A stretch of 64,000 bases of DNA from JAGVSR01 sp033765145 (lineage in GTDB: Bacteria > Pseudomonadota > Alphaproteobacteria > Rhizobiales > Hyphomicrobiaceae): the NCBI GenBank assembly GCA_033765145.1, contig JANRIH010000020.1, forward strand, positions 186,001 to 250,000, written 5' to 3'. Under the pieces are notes generated by a model, which was not told the origin of the DNA, did no database searches, and saw nothing but the letters and a program-made list of their open reading frames with translations. This document shows, piece after piece, positions 28,177-35,667 of this stretch. Every line of letters begins with the position of its first letter. The stretch's first letter is position 1. The position numbers were made by a program, and so were the translations under genes.

Positions 28177-29259
28177 TCACCGGAGCTTCAAGGTCGCGAG
28201 GCCGATCAACGCGAGGATGACCGCGATGATCCAGAACCGGATCACGACCGTCGATTCCTGCCAGCCCTTCTGCTCGAAGTGGTGATGCAGCGGGGCCATT
28301 CGGAACACGCGCTTTCCCGTCAGCTTGAACGACGTCACCTGGATAATCACTGAGAGTGTCTCGAGCACGAACAGCCCGCCGACGATGGCGAGCACGATTT
28401 CGTGCTTTGTCGCGACCGCGATGGCACCCAGCGCCCCGCCAAGGGCGAGCGACCCGGTATCGCCCATGAAGATCATGGCGGGCGGCGCATTGAACCAGAG
28501 GAAGCCGAGCCCCGCGCCGATCAGCGCGCCGCAGATGATCGACAGCTCCGCGGTGCCGGCGACGTAGTGGATCTGGAGGTAGTTGGCGAATTTCGCGCTG
28601 CCGATGAGATAGGCGATGAGGCCGAAGGTTGCCGCCGCGATCATGACCGGCACGATCGCCAGGCCATCGAGACCGTCGGTGAGGTTCACGGCATTGCCTG
28701 CGCCTGCGATGACGAGGACACTCATGAAGATGAAGAGCGGCCCCAGGTCGAGCAGCACGTCCTTGAAGAACGGCAATGCCAGCATCCCCGAAAGATTGGG
28801 CGCGGACAGCTGCATGATGAAGTAGCCCGCGACGGCCGCCACCAGAAGCTCGATCCCGAGCCGAGCCTTGCCGCCGAACCCGCTGACGGTCTGCTTCGTC
28901 ACCTTGAGGTAGTCATCGTAAAAGCCGATCGCGCCGTAGGATAGTGTCACGAGCAGGACAATCCAGACGTAGGCGTTGGAAAGGTCCGTCCACATGATCG
29001 TCGCGACCGTCGTCGCCGACAGGATCATGAGACCGCCCATGGTCGGTGTGCCGCGCTTCGAGAGATGGGACTTCGGGCCGTCTTCGCGGATTGGCTGGCC
29101 CTTGCCCTGCTTGATGCGCAGGAGGTCGATGATGGCGGGTCCGAACAGAAGCGTGAACAGGAGTGCCGTGAAAATCGCGCCGCCGGTCCGGAACGTGATG
29201 TAGCGGAAGACGTTGAGCGGACCGATCTGGTCGCTGAACTGCACGAGTTCGTAGAGCAT
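28177..29259 (-). CDS. mraY: Phospho-N-acetylmuramoyl-pentapeptide transferase
   Basis: A 360-residue polytopic enzyme that moves phospho-MurNAc-pentapeptide to undecaprenyl phosphate, giving lipid I. The MraY signatures TPTMGG, the FYDDYLK motif and NLTDGLDGLA are visible with about ten membrane segments, and the PLHHHFE motif lies near the C-terminus. ATG 29259 gives exactly the usual 360 residues; the longer frame adds ten basic residues. Confidence 0.97.
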   Translation of the reverse strand: MLYELVQFSDQIGPLNVFRYITFRTGGAIFTALLFTLLFGPAIIDLLRIKQGKGQPIREDGPKSHLSKRGTPTMGGLMILSATTVATIMWTDLSNAYVWIVLLVTLSYGAIGFYDDYLKVTKQTVSGFGGKARLGIELLVAAVAGYFIMQLSAPNLSGMLALPFFKDVLLDLGPLFIFMSVLVIAGAGNAVNLTDGLDGLAIVPVMIAAATFGLIAYLIGSAKFANYLQIHYVAGTAELSIICGALIGAGLGFLWFNAPPAMIFMGDTGSLALGGALGAIAVATKHEIVLAIVGGLFVLETLSVIIQVTSFKLTGKRVFRMAPLHHHFEQKGWQESTVVIRFWIIAVILALIGLATLKLR

Positions 29260-29311
29260 CCTGTCCCTTTTCCGCGGCCCTTGCCGCACCCGGTCTGCAT
29301 GCCCATCAGGG

Positions 29312-30742
29312 CTATAGTTGTGCGTCCTTCGATCGCTCCGTCGCCAAGGACCTCAGGGCCTCGACCAACCGGGCCATGCGCGAGCCGTTCGACCCCTTGA
29401 TCATGACCACGTCGCCGGAGCGCACGGCGTTCAGCAGTGTTCCTTCCAGCTCCGCCGAACTCGGCGCCCAACCTCCCCGGCGCGGCTCAGGCACGCGCTC
29501 GATCAATCTCGCCATATTCGGACCCGCGGCAAAGACCAGATCGATCCCGGCGGCGTCAACTGCGTCGATGAGACCGGCGTGAAGGGCCGGGGCTTCGGGT
29601 CCCAATTCCAGCATATCGCCGAGAACGGCGATCCGGCGCGGCCAATCCTTGCGAGGGATAGTGCCGACGACCGTCAGCGCCGCCCGCATCGAGGCCGGGT
29701 TGGCGTTATAGCTTTCGTCGACGAGAAGGAGCTTCCCCTTTTCGAGCACAATCTCCGCGCGTGTTCCACGGCCCGCGGGCGGCCGCATGGCGGCAAATGC
29801 CGGAAGCGCTCGCTCGACATCCGCGCCGATGGCTTCGAGCGTTGCGACGACTGCCAGCGAATTCATGATGTTGTGGGCGCCCGGGATCGCGAGCCTGTAG
29901 CGCCACCGCTCGGTCACGACGTCCGTCTCGCCACCCGACGACGCGAGGTTTGGAATATCCGCGGACACGGTGGCGCCCGATACCCGACCACATCCCGAAA
30001 ACGTCACGATCCGGGCGCCCTGCGCGCGCGCTTCGGCGGCCAGGATCGAACAATGTGGATTGTCGGCATTGATGACGGCGGCGCCACCGGCTTCGAGGCC
30101 CCCGAAGATCTCGGCTTTCGCCCGCGCGATATCTTCGACGCTCGCAAAGTTTTCGATGTGGACAGCCTCGATCGTCGTGACGATCGCGGCGTCCGGCCGG
30201 ACCATGCGCGTCAGCGGCGCGATCTCGCCCGCGTGGTTCATGCCGATCTCGAACACGCCGTAGCGCGTGTCCCGCGGCATGCGTGCCAGAGTCAGCGGAA
30301 CGCCAAGATGATTGTTGAACGATTTCGCTGCGGCATGGGTCGGTCCGAGCCGCGCGAGGCATGCGCCCAGCATGTCCTTCGTCGTCGTCTTGCCGACGCT
30401 GCCTGTGACGGCGACGACACGCGCCTCGGGCGAGAGCCGCGCGCGGGCTGCGCGGCCGATGTTTTCAAGAGCGGCGAGCGTGTCATGTGTTTTGATAAGT
30501 GCGCCGTCCCCGGACTGGCGCACGTATGCATCGGAGACGATGGCGGCGGAGGCCCCGGCAGCGAAGGCCGTCGAGACAAATTCATGTCCGTCGCGCGCGC
30601 CTTTCAAGGCCACGAAAACATCACCGGGTTCAATCGAGCGCGTGTCAATCGAGAAGCCGGCGAGCGGCTTCTGCGGCCGGCCGTCGGCCGTTCCGCCAGA
30701 CGCAGCGAGAAGCTCCTCGAATTTCCAGATCTCGGCGGTCAT
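29312..30742 (-). CDS. murF: UDP-MurNAc-tripeptide--D-Ala-D-Ala ligase
   Basis: A 476-residue Mur ligase completing the pentapeptide. The N-terminal domain has the FSIDTRSIEPGDVFVAL sequence shared with MurE; the P-loop is GSVGKTTTKDML, followed by KSFNNHLGVPLTL and DESYNANPASM, which are MurF signatures. The start overlaps murE by four bases. Confidence 0.96.
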   Translation of the reverse strand: MTAEIWKFEELLAASGGTADGRPQKPLAGFSIDTRSIEPGDVFVALKGARDGHEFVSTAFAAGASAAIVSDAYVRQSGDGALIKTHDTLAALENIGRAARARLSPEARVVAVTGSVGKTTTKDMLGACLARLGPTHAAAKSFNNHLGVPLTLARMPRDTRYGVFEIGMNHAGEIAPLTRMVRPDAAIVTTIEAVHIENFASVEDIARAKAEIFGGLEAGGAAVINADNPHCSILAAEARAQGARIVTFSGCGRVSGATVSADIPNLASSGGETDVVTERWRYRLAIPGAHNIMNSLAVVATLEAIGADVERALPAFAAMRPPAGRGTRAEIVLEKGKLLLVDESYNANPASMRAALTVVGTIPRKDWPRRIAVLGDMLELGPEAPALHAGLIDAVDAAGIDLVFAAGPNMARLIERVPEPRRGGWAPSSAELEGTLLNAVRSGDVVMIKGSNGSRMARLVEALRSLATERSKDAQL

Positions 30743-32187
30743 CGGCGGCTCAACGCGTCCTTCAAGATGTCCTGGTCCGAGAACGGCAGGACGGTCGTCC
30801 CGACAATCTGGCCCGTCTCATGACCCTTCCCCGCAACAAGAACGACATCACCCGGACCCATCTGCGCTACGGCCGTACGGATCGCGGCCTCTCGATCCCC
30901 GATTTCGCGTGCACCGGGGCTGCCCTGCATGATCTCCGCGCGGATCGCGGACGGGACTTCCGTGCGCGGGTTGTCGTCGGTGACGATCACGACATCGGCC
31001 TTTTCCGCCGCGATCGCGCCCATGATTGGACGCTTGCCGCGATCACGATCGCCGCCACAGCCGAAAACACAGACGAGGCGTCCCGTTGCGAACGGGCGGC
31101 AGGCGTCGAGTGCGGCGGCAAGCGCCTCGGGTTTGTGCGCGTAGTCGACGATCCCGAGGCCGCCGGCGGCTTCGCCGACGATTTCCAGCCGGCCCTTTAC
31201 ACCTTCGAGTTTCGCAAGTGCGGGCAAAACGATATCGGCCGGCTCGCCTGTTGCGATGACGAGCCCCGCGGCGACCAGCGCGTTCTCGACCTGGTAGGCG
31301 CCGACGAGTGGAAACTCGACCCGGCCCTTCCACGTCGCGCCCGAAAGCGTCAGGCGCTGGCGGAAGCCGATCTGAACGACGTCCTGAAGCTCGACGATAT
31401 CCCCCGCCCGGCCGGTCGAGTAAACCCGCCTGCCGGCGCGTCGCGCCGCGGCGGCGGCCTCGCAGCCACAGGCGCCATCGGAATTGATGACGACGGGCGC
31501 GCCTTCCGGAACGAGTTCGGTCAAGAGGCGCAGCTTCGCCTGAAGGTAGTGAGCGACCGTCGGGTGATAATCCATGTGGTCGCGGCCGAGGTTGGTGAAG
31601 GCGGCTGCCGTGAGGCGCACGCCGTCGAGACGGCGCTGATCGAGACCATGGGACGATGCTTCCATGGCGAGATGGGTTACCTGCTCATCGCAAAGTCGCG
31701 CGAGCGTTTCGTGAAGCGTCACGGGGTCGGGCGTCGTCAGGGACCCGTAATCCGCATAGTCGGGCGTTACGACGCCGATCGTGCCGAGGGACGCCGCTCG
31801 CCGGCCCGAGGCCGCGAAGAGCTGGCGCGTGAACTCCGCGACGGACGTTTTTCCGCTGGTGCCCGTGACGGCGACGATTGTCTCGGGCTGGCGGCCAAAG
31901 AAGCGCGCCGCGGCCTCGGACAGGGCCTGCCGGACGTTCGAGACCCTGACAACTGGAATGGCAACGCCTGAGGGGACGCTCGCCTCCGCTTCGGCGATTG
32001 CCGCGACGGCACCGCGCGCGGCGGCGTCGGCAACGAACTGGCCGCCGTCCACGCGGGTCCCGGGGACAGCAACGAACAACGACCCGGGCACGACGCGGCG
32101 GCTGTCGGCCGTAATCGCGGCAATGTCGAGCGCCCGCGCTGCGGCTGGGAGATAGACGGACGGGGCCAGAAGGTGCTCGAGGCGCAT
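30739..32187 (-). CDS. murE: UDP-MurNAc-L-Ala-D-Glu--2,6-diaminopimelate ligase
   Basis: A 482-residue Mur ligase. The N-terminal ADSRRVVPGSLFVAVPG, P-loop GTSGKTSVAEF and the DNPR motif (TDDNPRTE) are visible; by family knowledge DNPR selects meso-diaminopimelate rather than lysine. ATG 32187 gives the family N-terminus MRLEHLL; ATG 32205 is an in-frame alternative, and the frame continues still further as Arg/Pro-rich sequence. murE is the first gene of the dcw run here: the divergent neighbour is a ferritin-like gene, not ftsI. Confidence 0.95.
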   Translation of the reverse strand: MRLEHLLAPSVYLPAAARALDIAAITADSRRVVPGSLFVAVPGTRVDGGQFVADAAARGAVAAIAEAEASVPSGVAIPVVRVSNVRQALSEAAARFFGRQPETIVAVTGTSGKTSVAEFTRQLFAASGRRAASLGTIGVVTPDYADYGSLTTPDPVTLHETLARLCDEQVTHLAMEASSHGLDQRRLDGVRLTAAAFTNLGRDHMDYHPTVAHYLQAKLRLLTELVPEGAPVVINSDGACGCEAAAAARRAGRRVYSTGRAGDIVELQDVVQIGFRQRLTLSGATWKGRVEFPLVGAYQVENALVAAGLVIATGEPADIVLPALAKLEGVKGRLEIVGEAAGGLGIVDYAHKPEALAAALDACRPFATGRLVCVFGCGGDRDRGKRPIMGAIAAEKADVVIVTDDNPRTEVPSAIRAEIMQGSPGAREIGDREAAIRTAVAQMGPGDVVLVAGKGHETGQIVGTTVLPFSDQDILKDALSRR

Positions 32188-32378
32188 GGCGGGTCGGGGT
32201 CTCATCCGCCCGGCGATCGGGGGCGGCGCGGTCGGAATGGGGGTGCTGACGGGAGACGCAGACGGGACTGGCCGATGGTCATAGGTGGCGCCGGGTCCAA
32301 GGTCAAACCGGCCATCCACACGTGGCGGAATTCCGGTGGACGTTCTACGTAGAAAGGGGGCAGCACTGGAACTCAGCC

Positions 32379-32885
32379 ATGACCGAGACCAGCACGATCG
32401 ACTACGCCAAGGGCGTCGACACGGCCTATCAGGGCGAGATCTACGGCGAAATTCTCTATCGGAGCATCGCGGATGCCCGAACGGACGCCGAAGAAGCGCG
32501 CAAGTGGCGCGTGCTCGTCGAACTCGAAAAGGCAACGCGCGCACACATGGAGGCTCTCGTCGTCAAGATGGGGATGAGCCCCGCCCCTGATCCCTACTGG
32601 ACCTCGCGCGCTTTCGAGGACCTTCCGAAATATGCGCCGCTCGCGTGGCCCGATCTCATGCGCCTCTTCGTCGAAGAGCTCGACCCCGTCATCGCGGAGT
32701 ATGCCGCGCTCGAAGCCATGGCACCGCCCGAGCATCGAGCCGTGCTGAGGCTCCTGACGGAACACGAGGTAGTGACGAAGGCCTTCTGCGAGCGCGAACT
32801 CGCGGGGGACGGGCAACGCTCGCTCGAGCCCGTCATGGATTTCATCACGCGGGCGCGGGCGAGACCCCTCGTCGCCACCAACTGA
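32379..32885 (+). CDS. Ferritin-like four-helix protein
   Basis: A 168-residue, acidic, all-helical soluble protein. Four amphipathic helices can be read (about 10-35, 40-62, 85-110, 115-140), with Glu and His residues at positions suitable for a diiron site (GEIYGEILYRSI, LEKATRAHMEAL, EELDPVIAEY, RLLTEHEVVTKAFCE). This resembles ferritin/rubrerythrin-type proteins in bacteria, but I cannot assign the ligands securely. ATG 32379 is chosen at MTETSTIDYAKGV; GGGGG lies 20 bases upstream and spacing is loose. It diverges from murE, and its last 41 bases overlap the convergent zincin gene. Confidence 0.65.
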   Translation: MTETSTIDYAKGVDTAYQGEIYGEILYRSIADARTDAEEARKWRVLVELEKATRAHMEALVVKMGMSPAPDPYWTSRAFEDLPKYAPLAWPDLMRLFVEELDPVIAEYAALEAMAPPEHRAVLRLLTEHEVVTKAFCERELAGDGQRSLEPVMDFITRARARPLVATN

Positions 32886-33798
32886 GGCGCTCCCGCCAGC
32901 CACTTTCCATCGGCGCCTCGAGCCATTTGCGCGCTTCGGATTTGCCGCGTCCTGGCTGGCGGCGCGTCAGGGTGTACCAAGACAGCCTGATGCAGATGCA
33001 GACGAGGCCAGAAGTCAGATAGAGCGGGAGCATGCGAAGCGTCGCGGCATCGTCGAAGCCCTTAGGTTCGCCTGGCAGCCAAACGCTCAACAAGCCAAAC
33101 GCGACCGCGAGCATCATCACGAAGTATCCGAAACAGAATGCAAACTGGGACAGCTCGAACAAGATTGCTGCCTCCCGGAAAGTCGGGGCGACCATGTCCC
33201 CTACGGATTTCCTCCAGCGCCGCCAGCGCATCGCTCTCATGGCCGCTGGCCCCTGCCATTCCAACGGCGTCATGCGGAGTGGTTCGAATGGACTGCGGCG
33301 CCCTTCGACAAAATCAACGGCGCGCGGGTCGATGGGGATTCCCGCCGCGCGGTCCTTCCTGATCCACGATCCGACGTACCAGCGTGCAAACCGTGTACAG
33401 GCAGCAGGCACTTTCATGCCGTGCGCTCGGAATGCTTGATGAGCGTAGCTTTCGGCTTCCAGTTCCTTGATATGCGACGGCAGATGGTATCCCGGCATCT
33501 TGTCGTGCAGGAAGATGTGGCCGCATTCGTGCGCAAGGATGTAGAGCTGCCGAATATTGCGGCCCTCGGGCGATTTGATGTGCCCCGTTCCGATGTACGC
33601 AAGGCCGCCGTTCTCGATCGGCCAAACCGTATGGGCCGTAACACCAGCTTCGCGTTTCATGGCCTCGGCGAAGGCTAAGCGCTTCTTCCAGTTGGCTTCG
33701 ATCCTTACCCGGATTTCATTGCCGCGGCGTTTGCCTTTCTGATCCGTTTTCTCGCCTGATTTCGCGGAGTCGACGTCGCCGAACAGCCCCAACTGCAT
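32845..33798 (-). CDS. ImmA/IrrE-like zinc metallopeptidase with C-terminal membrane segments
   Basis: A 317-residue protein. The HExxH motif HECGH lies at residues 90-94, and the segment ELEAESYAHQAF at about 112-123 matches the third-ligand region of ImmA/IrrE (DUF955) peptidases. Unlike classical ImmA, it has no helix-turn-helix domain and carries two hydrophobic segments near the C-terminus (FELSQFAFCFGYFVMMLAVAF and RMLPLYLTSGLVCICI), so the protease would be membrane-tethered with a cytoplasmic face. By family such enzymes cleave repressors or regulators; the target here is unknown. Its 3' end overlaps the convergent ferritin-like gene by 41 bases. ATG 33798 is preferred; the frame is open to 33906. 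Confidence 0.7.
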   Translation of the reverse strand: MQLGLFGDVDSAKSGEKTDQKGKRRGNEIRVRIEANWKKRLAFAEAMKREAGVTAHTVWPIENGGLAYIGTGHIKSPEGRNIRQLYILAHECGHIFLHDKMPGYHLPSHIKELEAESYAHQAFRAHGMKVPAACTRFARWYVGSWIRKDRAAGIPIDPRAVDFVEGRRSPFEPLRMTPLEWQGPAAMRAMRWRRWRKSVGDMVAPTFREAAILFELSQFAFCFGYFVMMLAVAFGLLSVWLPGEPKGFDDAATLRMLPLYLTSGLVCICIRLSWYTLTRRQPGRGKSEARKWLEAPMESGWRERLSWWRRGVSPAPA

Positions 33799-34072
33799 TG
33801 CCCATCCCACGCCTGCTGCACTGAGAAAGATTTGAGAACGCCGGTCGGCGACCACAAGAGGGGACGACGGACAAATTACATTCCGGCAATGCTTCAGATC
33901 ATTCACGCGTCGATCACGAAATTTGGAATCCGACGAGGCTGCGGCTGACGCACTCGTGTGTGGCGGTGAGTGCCAGGTCTACCTATCTCAGGACTATCGA
34001 CGAGGCGAACAGTGCGCTTCGTCGGACTGATCGACGTCGACAGTCCATTCAACAAAATCTGGAGGAAAATTC

Positions 34073-34375
34073 ATGATCCGCGCCGCCACGCTTGCAGCAC
34101 TTCTTTCCGCCGGTCTCACCTTCCCGGCTCTCGCCGCCGAAGCCGACGCGACGGCCGATGCCGCCAACACCGCCACGACGTTCCTCGCCGAGCAGGCCCA
34201 TCAGGCGGAAGCCAACAAGGTGCGCGCTCTGCTCGCCTCGCGCGGCTACACGCAGGTCGTCAATCTCAACCGCGATGCGGATGGGCGCTGGACGGGCTCG
34301 GGCATGAAGGACGGCAAGCCGGCTTACGTCTCGCTCGTTGTCCCGGTCGCAACGGGTACCGCCGCAACGAACTAA
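34073..34375 (+). CDS. Small secreted protein, possibly PepSY-like
   Basis: A 100-residue protein with a clear signal peptide (residues 1-22, ending LALAA-type PALAA) and a short mature part. The mature C-terminal half (VRALLASRGYTQVVNLNRDADGRW, then GKPAYVSLVV) looks like a single small PepSY-type alpha-beta unit, a motif-level guess. GGAGG precedes the ATG at good spacing, and a strong terminator follows, so this is a well-formed single-gene transcript. No partner protease or regulator is adjacent. Confidence 0.75.
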   Translation: MIRAATLAALLSAGLTFPALAAEADATADAANTATTFLAEQAHQAEANKVRALLASRGYTQVVNLNRDADGRWTGSGMKDGKPAYVSLVVPVATGTAATN

Positions 34376-34450
34376 GTTTCACCTTAGCGCGCCTGTCTCT
34401 CCGTCCCGGACCGCCGCTTCCCCCGCGGGTCCTCGACAGGCGCAACCTCG

Positions 34451-34492
34451 CGCCCGCTCTCTCAGACGAGAGGGCGGGCGTTGTTTATTTTT
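34451..34492 (+). terminator. Intrinsic terminator after the small secreted-protein gene
   Basis: A 12-bp stem with one G-T pair (CGCCCGCTCTCT / AGAGGGCGGGCG) and a CAGACG loop is followed by TTGTTTATTTTT. It lies 75 bases after the stop and is the clearest intrinsic terminator in the window. Confidence 0.85.
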
Positions 34493-34530
34493 ATGATGGA
34501 TCGTGCGACGCGCGCGCTGCACTGTGCGAA

Positions 34531-34902
34531 TTAATCTTCGATCAAGCCCGGGAAGAACTGAACCGTATCGATAATTGGCGTCTTATCGGCTGCGAAATGG
34601 CCTTCGATCGTTACGATGCGTGAATCGCCCATCGAGAACCCCTTGTTCCCAGGGGCATCATCGTAGTCCATCCTTACGAAGACGTTCGCCGCACTCGAAA
34701 ATTTGTCGCCGGAAATGATAATTGCCTCAGGATCGGCATCGATGCCCTGGAGGGTGACACGATCGGCTTCGCTCACAAGGCTGGTCCAAGCCTGCGAGTT
34801 CTCAAGATCGTACGCAGTTACTTTTTCGACGACTGCATCTTTAAGCGCCGCCTCATCCAATCGAGGGGCCGCGCTCAGCTTCTTGGCAGACTGCTTGGCC
34901 AT
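34531..34902 (-). CDS. Hypothetical protein, second gene of the FRG cassette
   Basis: A 123-residue soluble acidic protein that I do not recognise. It has no signal peptide or membrane segment. The first 20 residues are basic (MAKQSAKKLSAAPRLDEAAL) and the rest alternates short strands and turns (AIIISGDKFSSAANVFVRMDY), suggesting a small beta domain. Its ATG is preceded by GAGGA that overlaps the stop of the FRG-domain gene, leaving nine bases between the genes, so the two are translationally linked. GC content is visibly lower than in flanking genes. Confidence 0.7.
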   Translation of the reverse strand: MAKQSAKKLSAAPRLDEAALKDAVVEKVTAYDLENSQAWTSLVSEADRVTLQGIDADPEAIIISGDKFSSAANVFVRMDYDDAPGNKGFSMGDSRIVTIEGHFAADKTPIIDTVQFFPGLIED

Positions 34903-34911
34903 ACACGATCC

Positions 34912-35604
34912 TCAGAAGCCGAACCTACCCGGTCCGATACCTTGACTATACTGCCAATCCAACATCTTGCACAGGCCGTCTACATCGGCCTGTATGTGGC
35001 TTGGTTCGATGGCCAAATCGAACAGGCGCCTTTGAAAATAGGCGCGATGCGTCAGGTCGATGTCGAAACGATCGTCTGCCTCCAGCGCGACAGTAGGATC
35101 AGCGTGGACAGTGAAGACGCCTCGCTGCGCAATGATGCGCGGCGCGACAGCGGAGGGAACGAATGCCAACGTCTTGTCGACTTCAAGCGGCATTTGCCGG
35201 GTGCCGTCGGCGAGGTCCGTTGCCCGAAAAGCGTAGACTCTCGCGTTACAATCTTGGGGTTCCGAGACGACTGCAAAGAATGCAGCGACTAAGGGGTTCT
35301 TGGTCCAGTCCAGCAGCCTCGTGGGCAATCCATGGTGCTGGGCGAGCGCCAGTAAATCCCAGTCTGACAATCCTGCCAAAGGCATAAATTGAGGGACGCG
35401 GCGCTTGAAGTTTGCAAACAGCAACAGCTCGACCGTTTTGTTGTATCGCCGCTTCGCCCTGCCGATTTTCGGAATCAGCTGATGGTTATCGGCGTCGGCA
35501 ACCCCTCGAAACAGCCAGCGATCATCATTGCGAACTTCGGCGAACTCCAAGAATTCCAGCCATCGTTCGCGTGCGGCCCGGACATCGCGACTTACGCCTC
35601 GCAT
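34912..35604 (-). CDS. FRG-domain protein
   Basis: A 230-residue soluble protein of the FRG-domain family. The name-giving Phe-Arg-Gly (WLFRGVADAD) lies at about residues 32-34, and the strongest block is AQHHGLPTRLLDWT followed by NPLVAAFFAV (about 88-111). The biochemical role of FRG domains is not settled; such genes are frequent in accessory and defence-associated loci. ATG 35604 is preferred to TTG 35607. It is the first gene of a two-gene operon with the 123-residue protein; GC on a hand-counted line is near 53% against about 70% in the murC region, suggesting acquisition. Confidence 0.8.
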   Translation of the reverse strand: MRGVSRDVRAARERWLEFLEFAEVRNDDRWLFRGVADADNHQLIPKIGRAKRRYNKTVELLLFANFKRRVPQFMPLAGLSDWDLLALAQHHGLPTRLLDWTKNPLVAAFFAVVSEPQDCNARVYAFRATDLADGTRQMPLEVDKTLAFVPSAVAPRIIAQRGVFTVHADPTVALEADDRFDIDLTHRAYFQRRLFDLAIEPSHIQADVDGLCKMLDWQYSQGIGPGRFGF

Positions 35605-35667
35605 CAATCGCTTTCCCCTTTCGCGAACGTTAGCCTTTTCTGGCGCCTTGGAGTCTATGTCCCAGCG

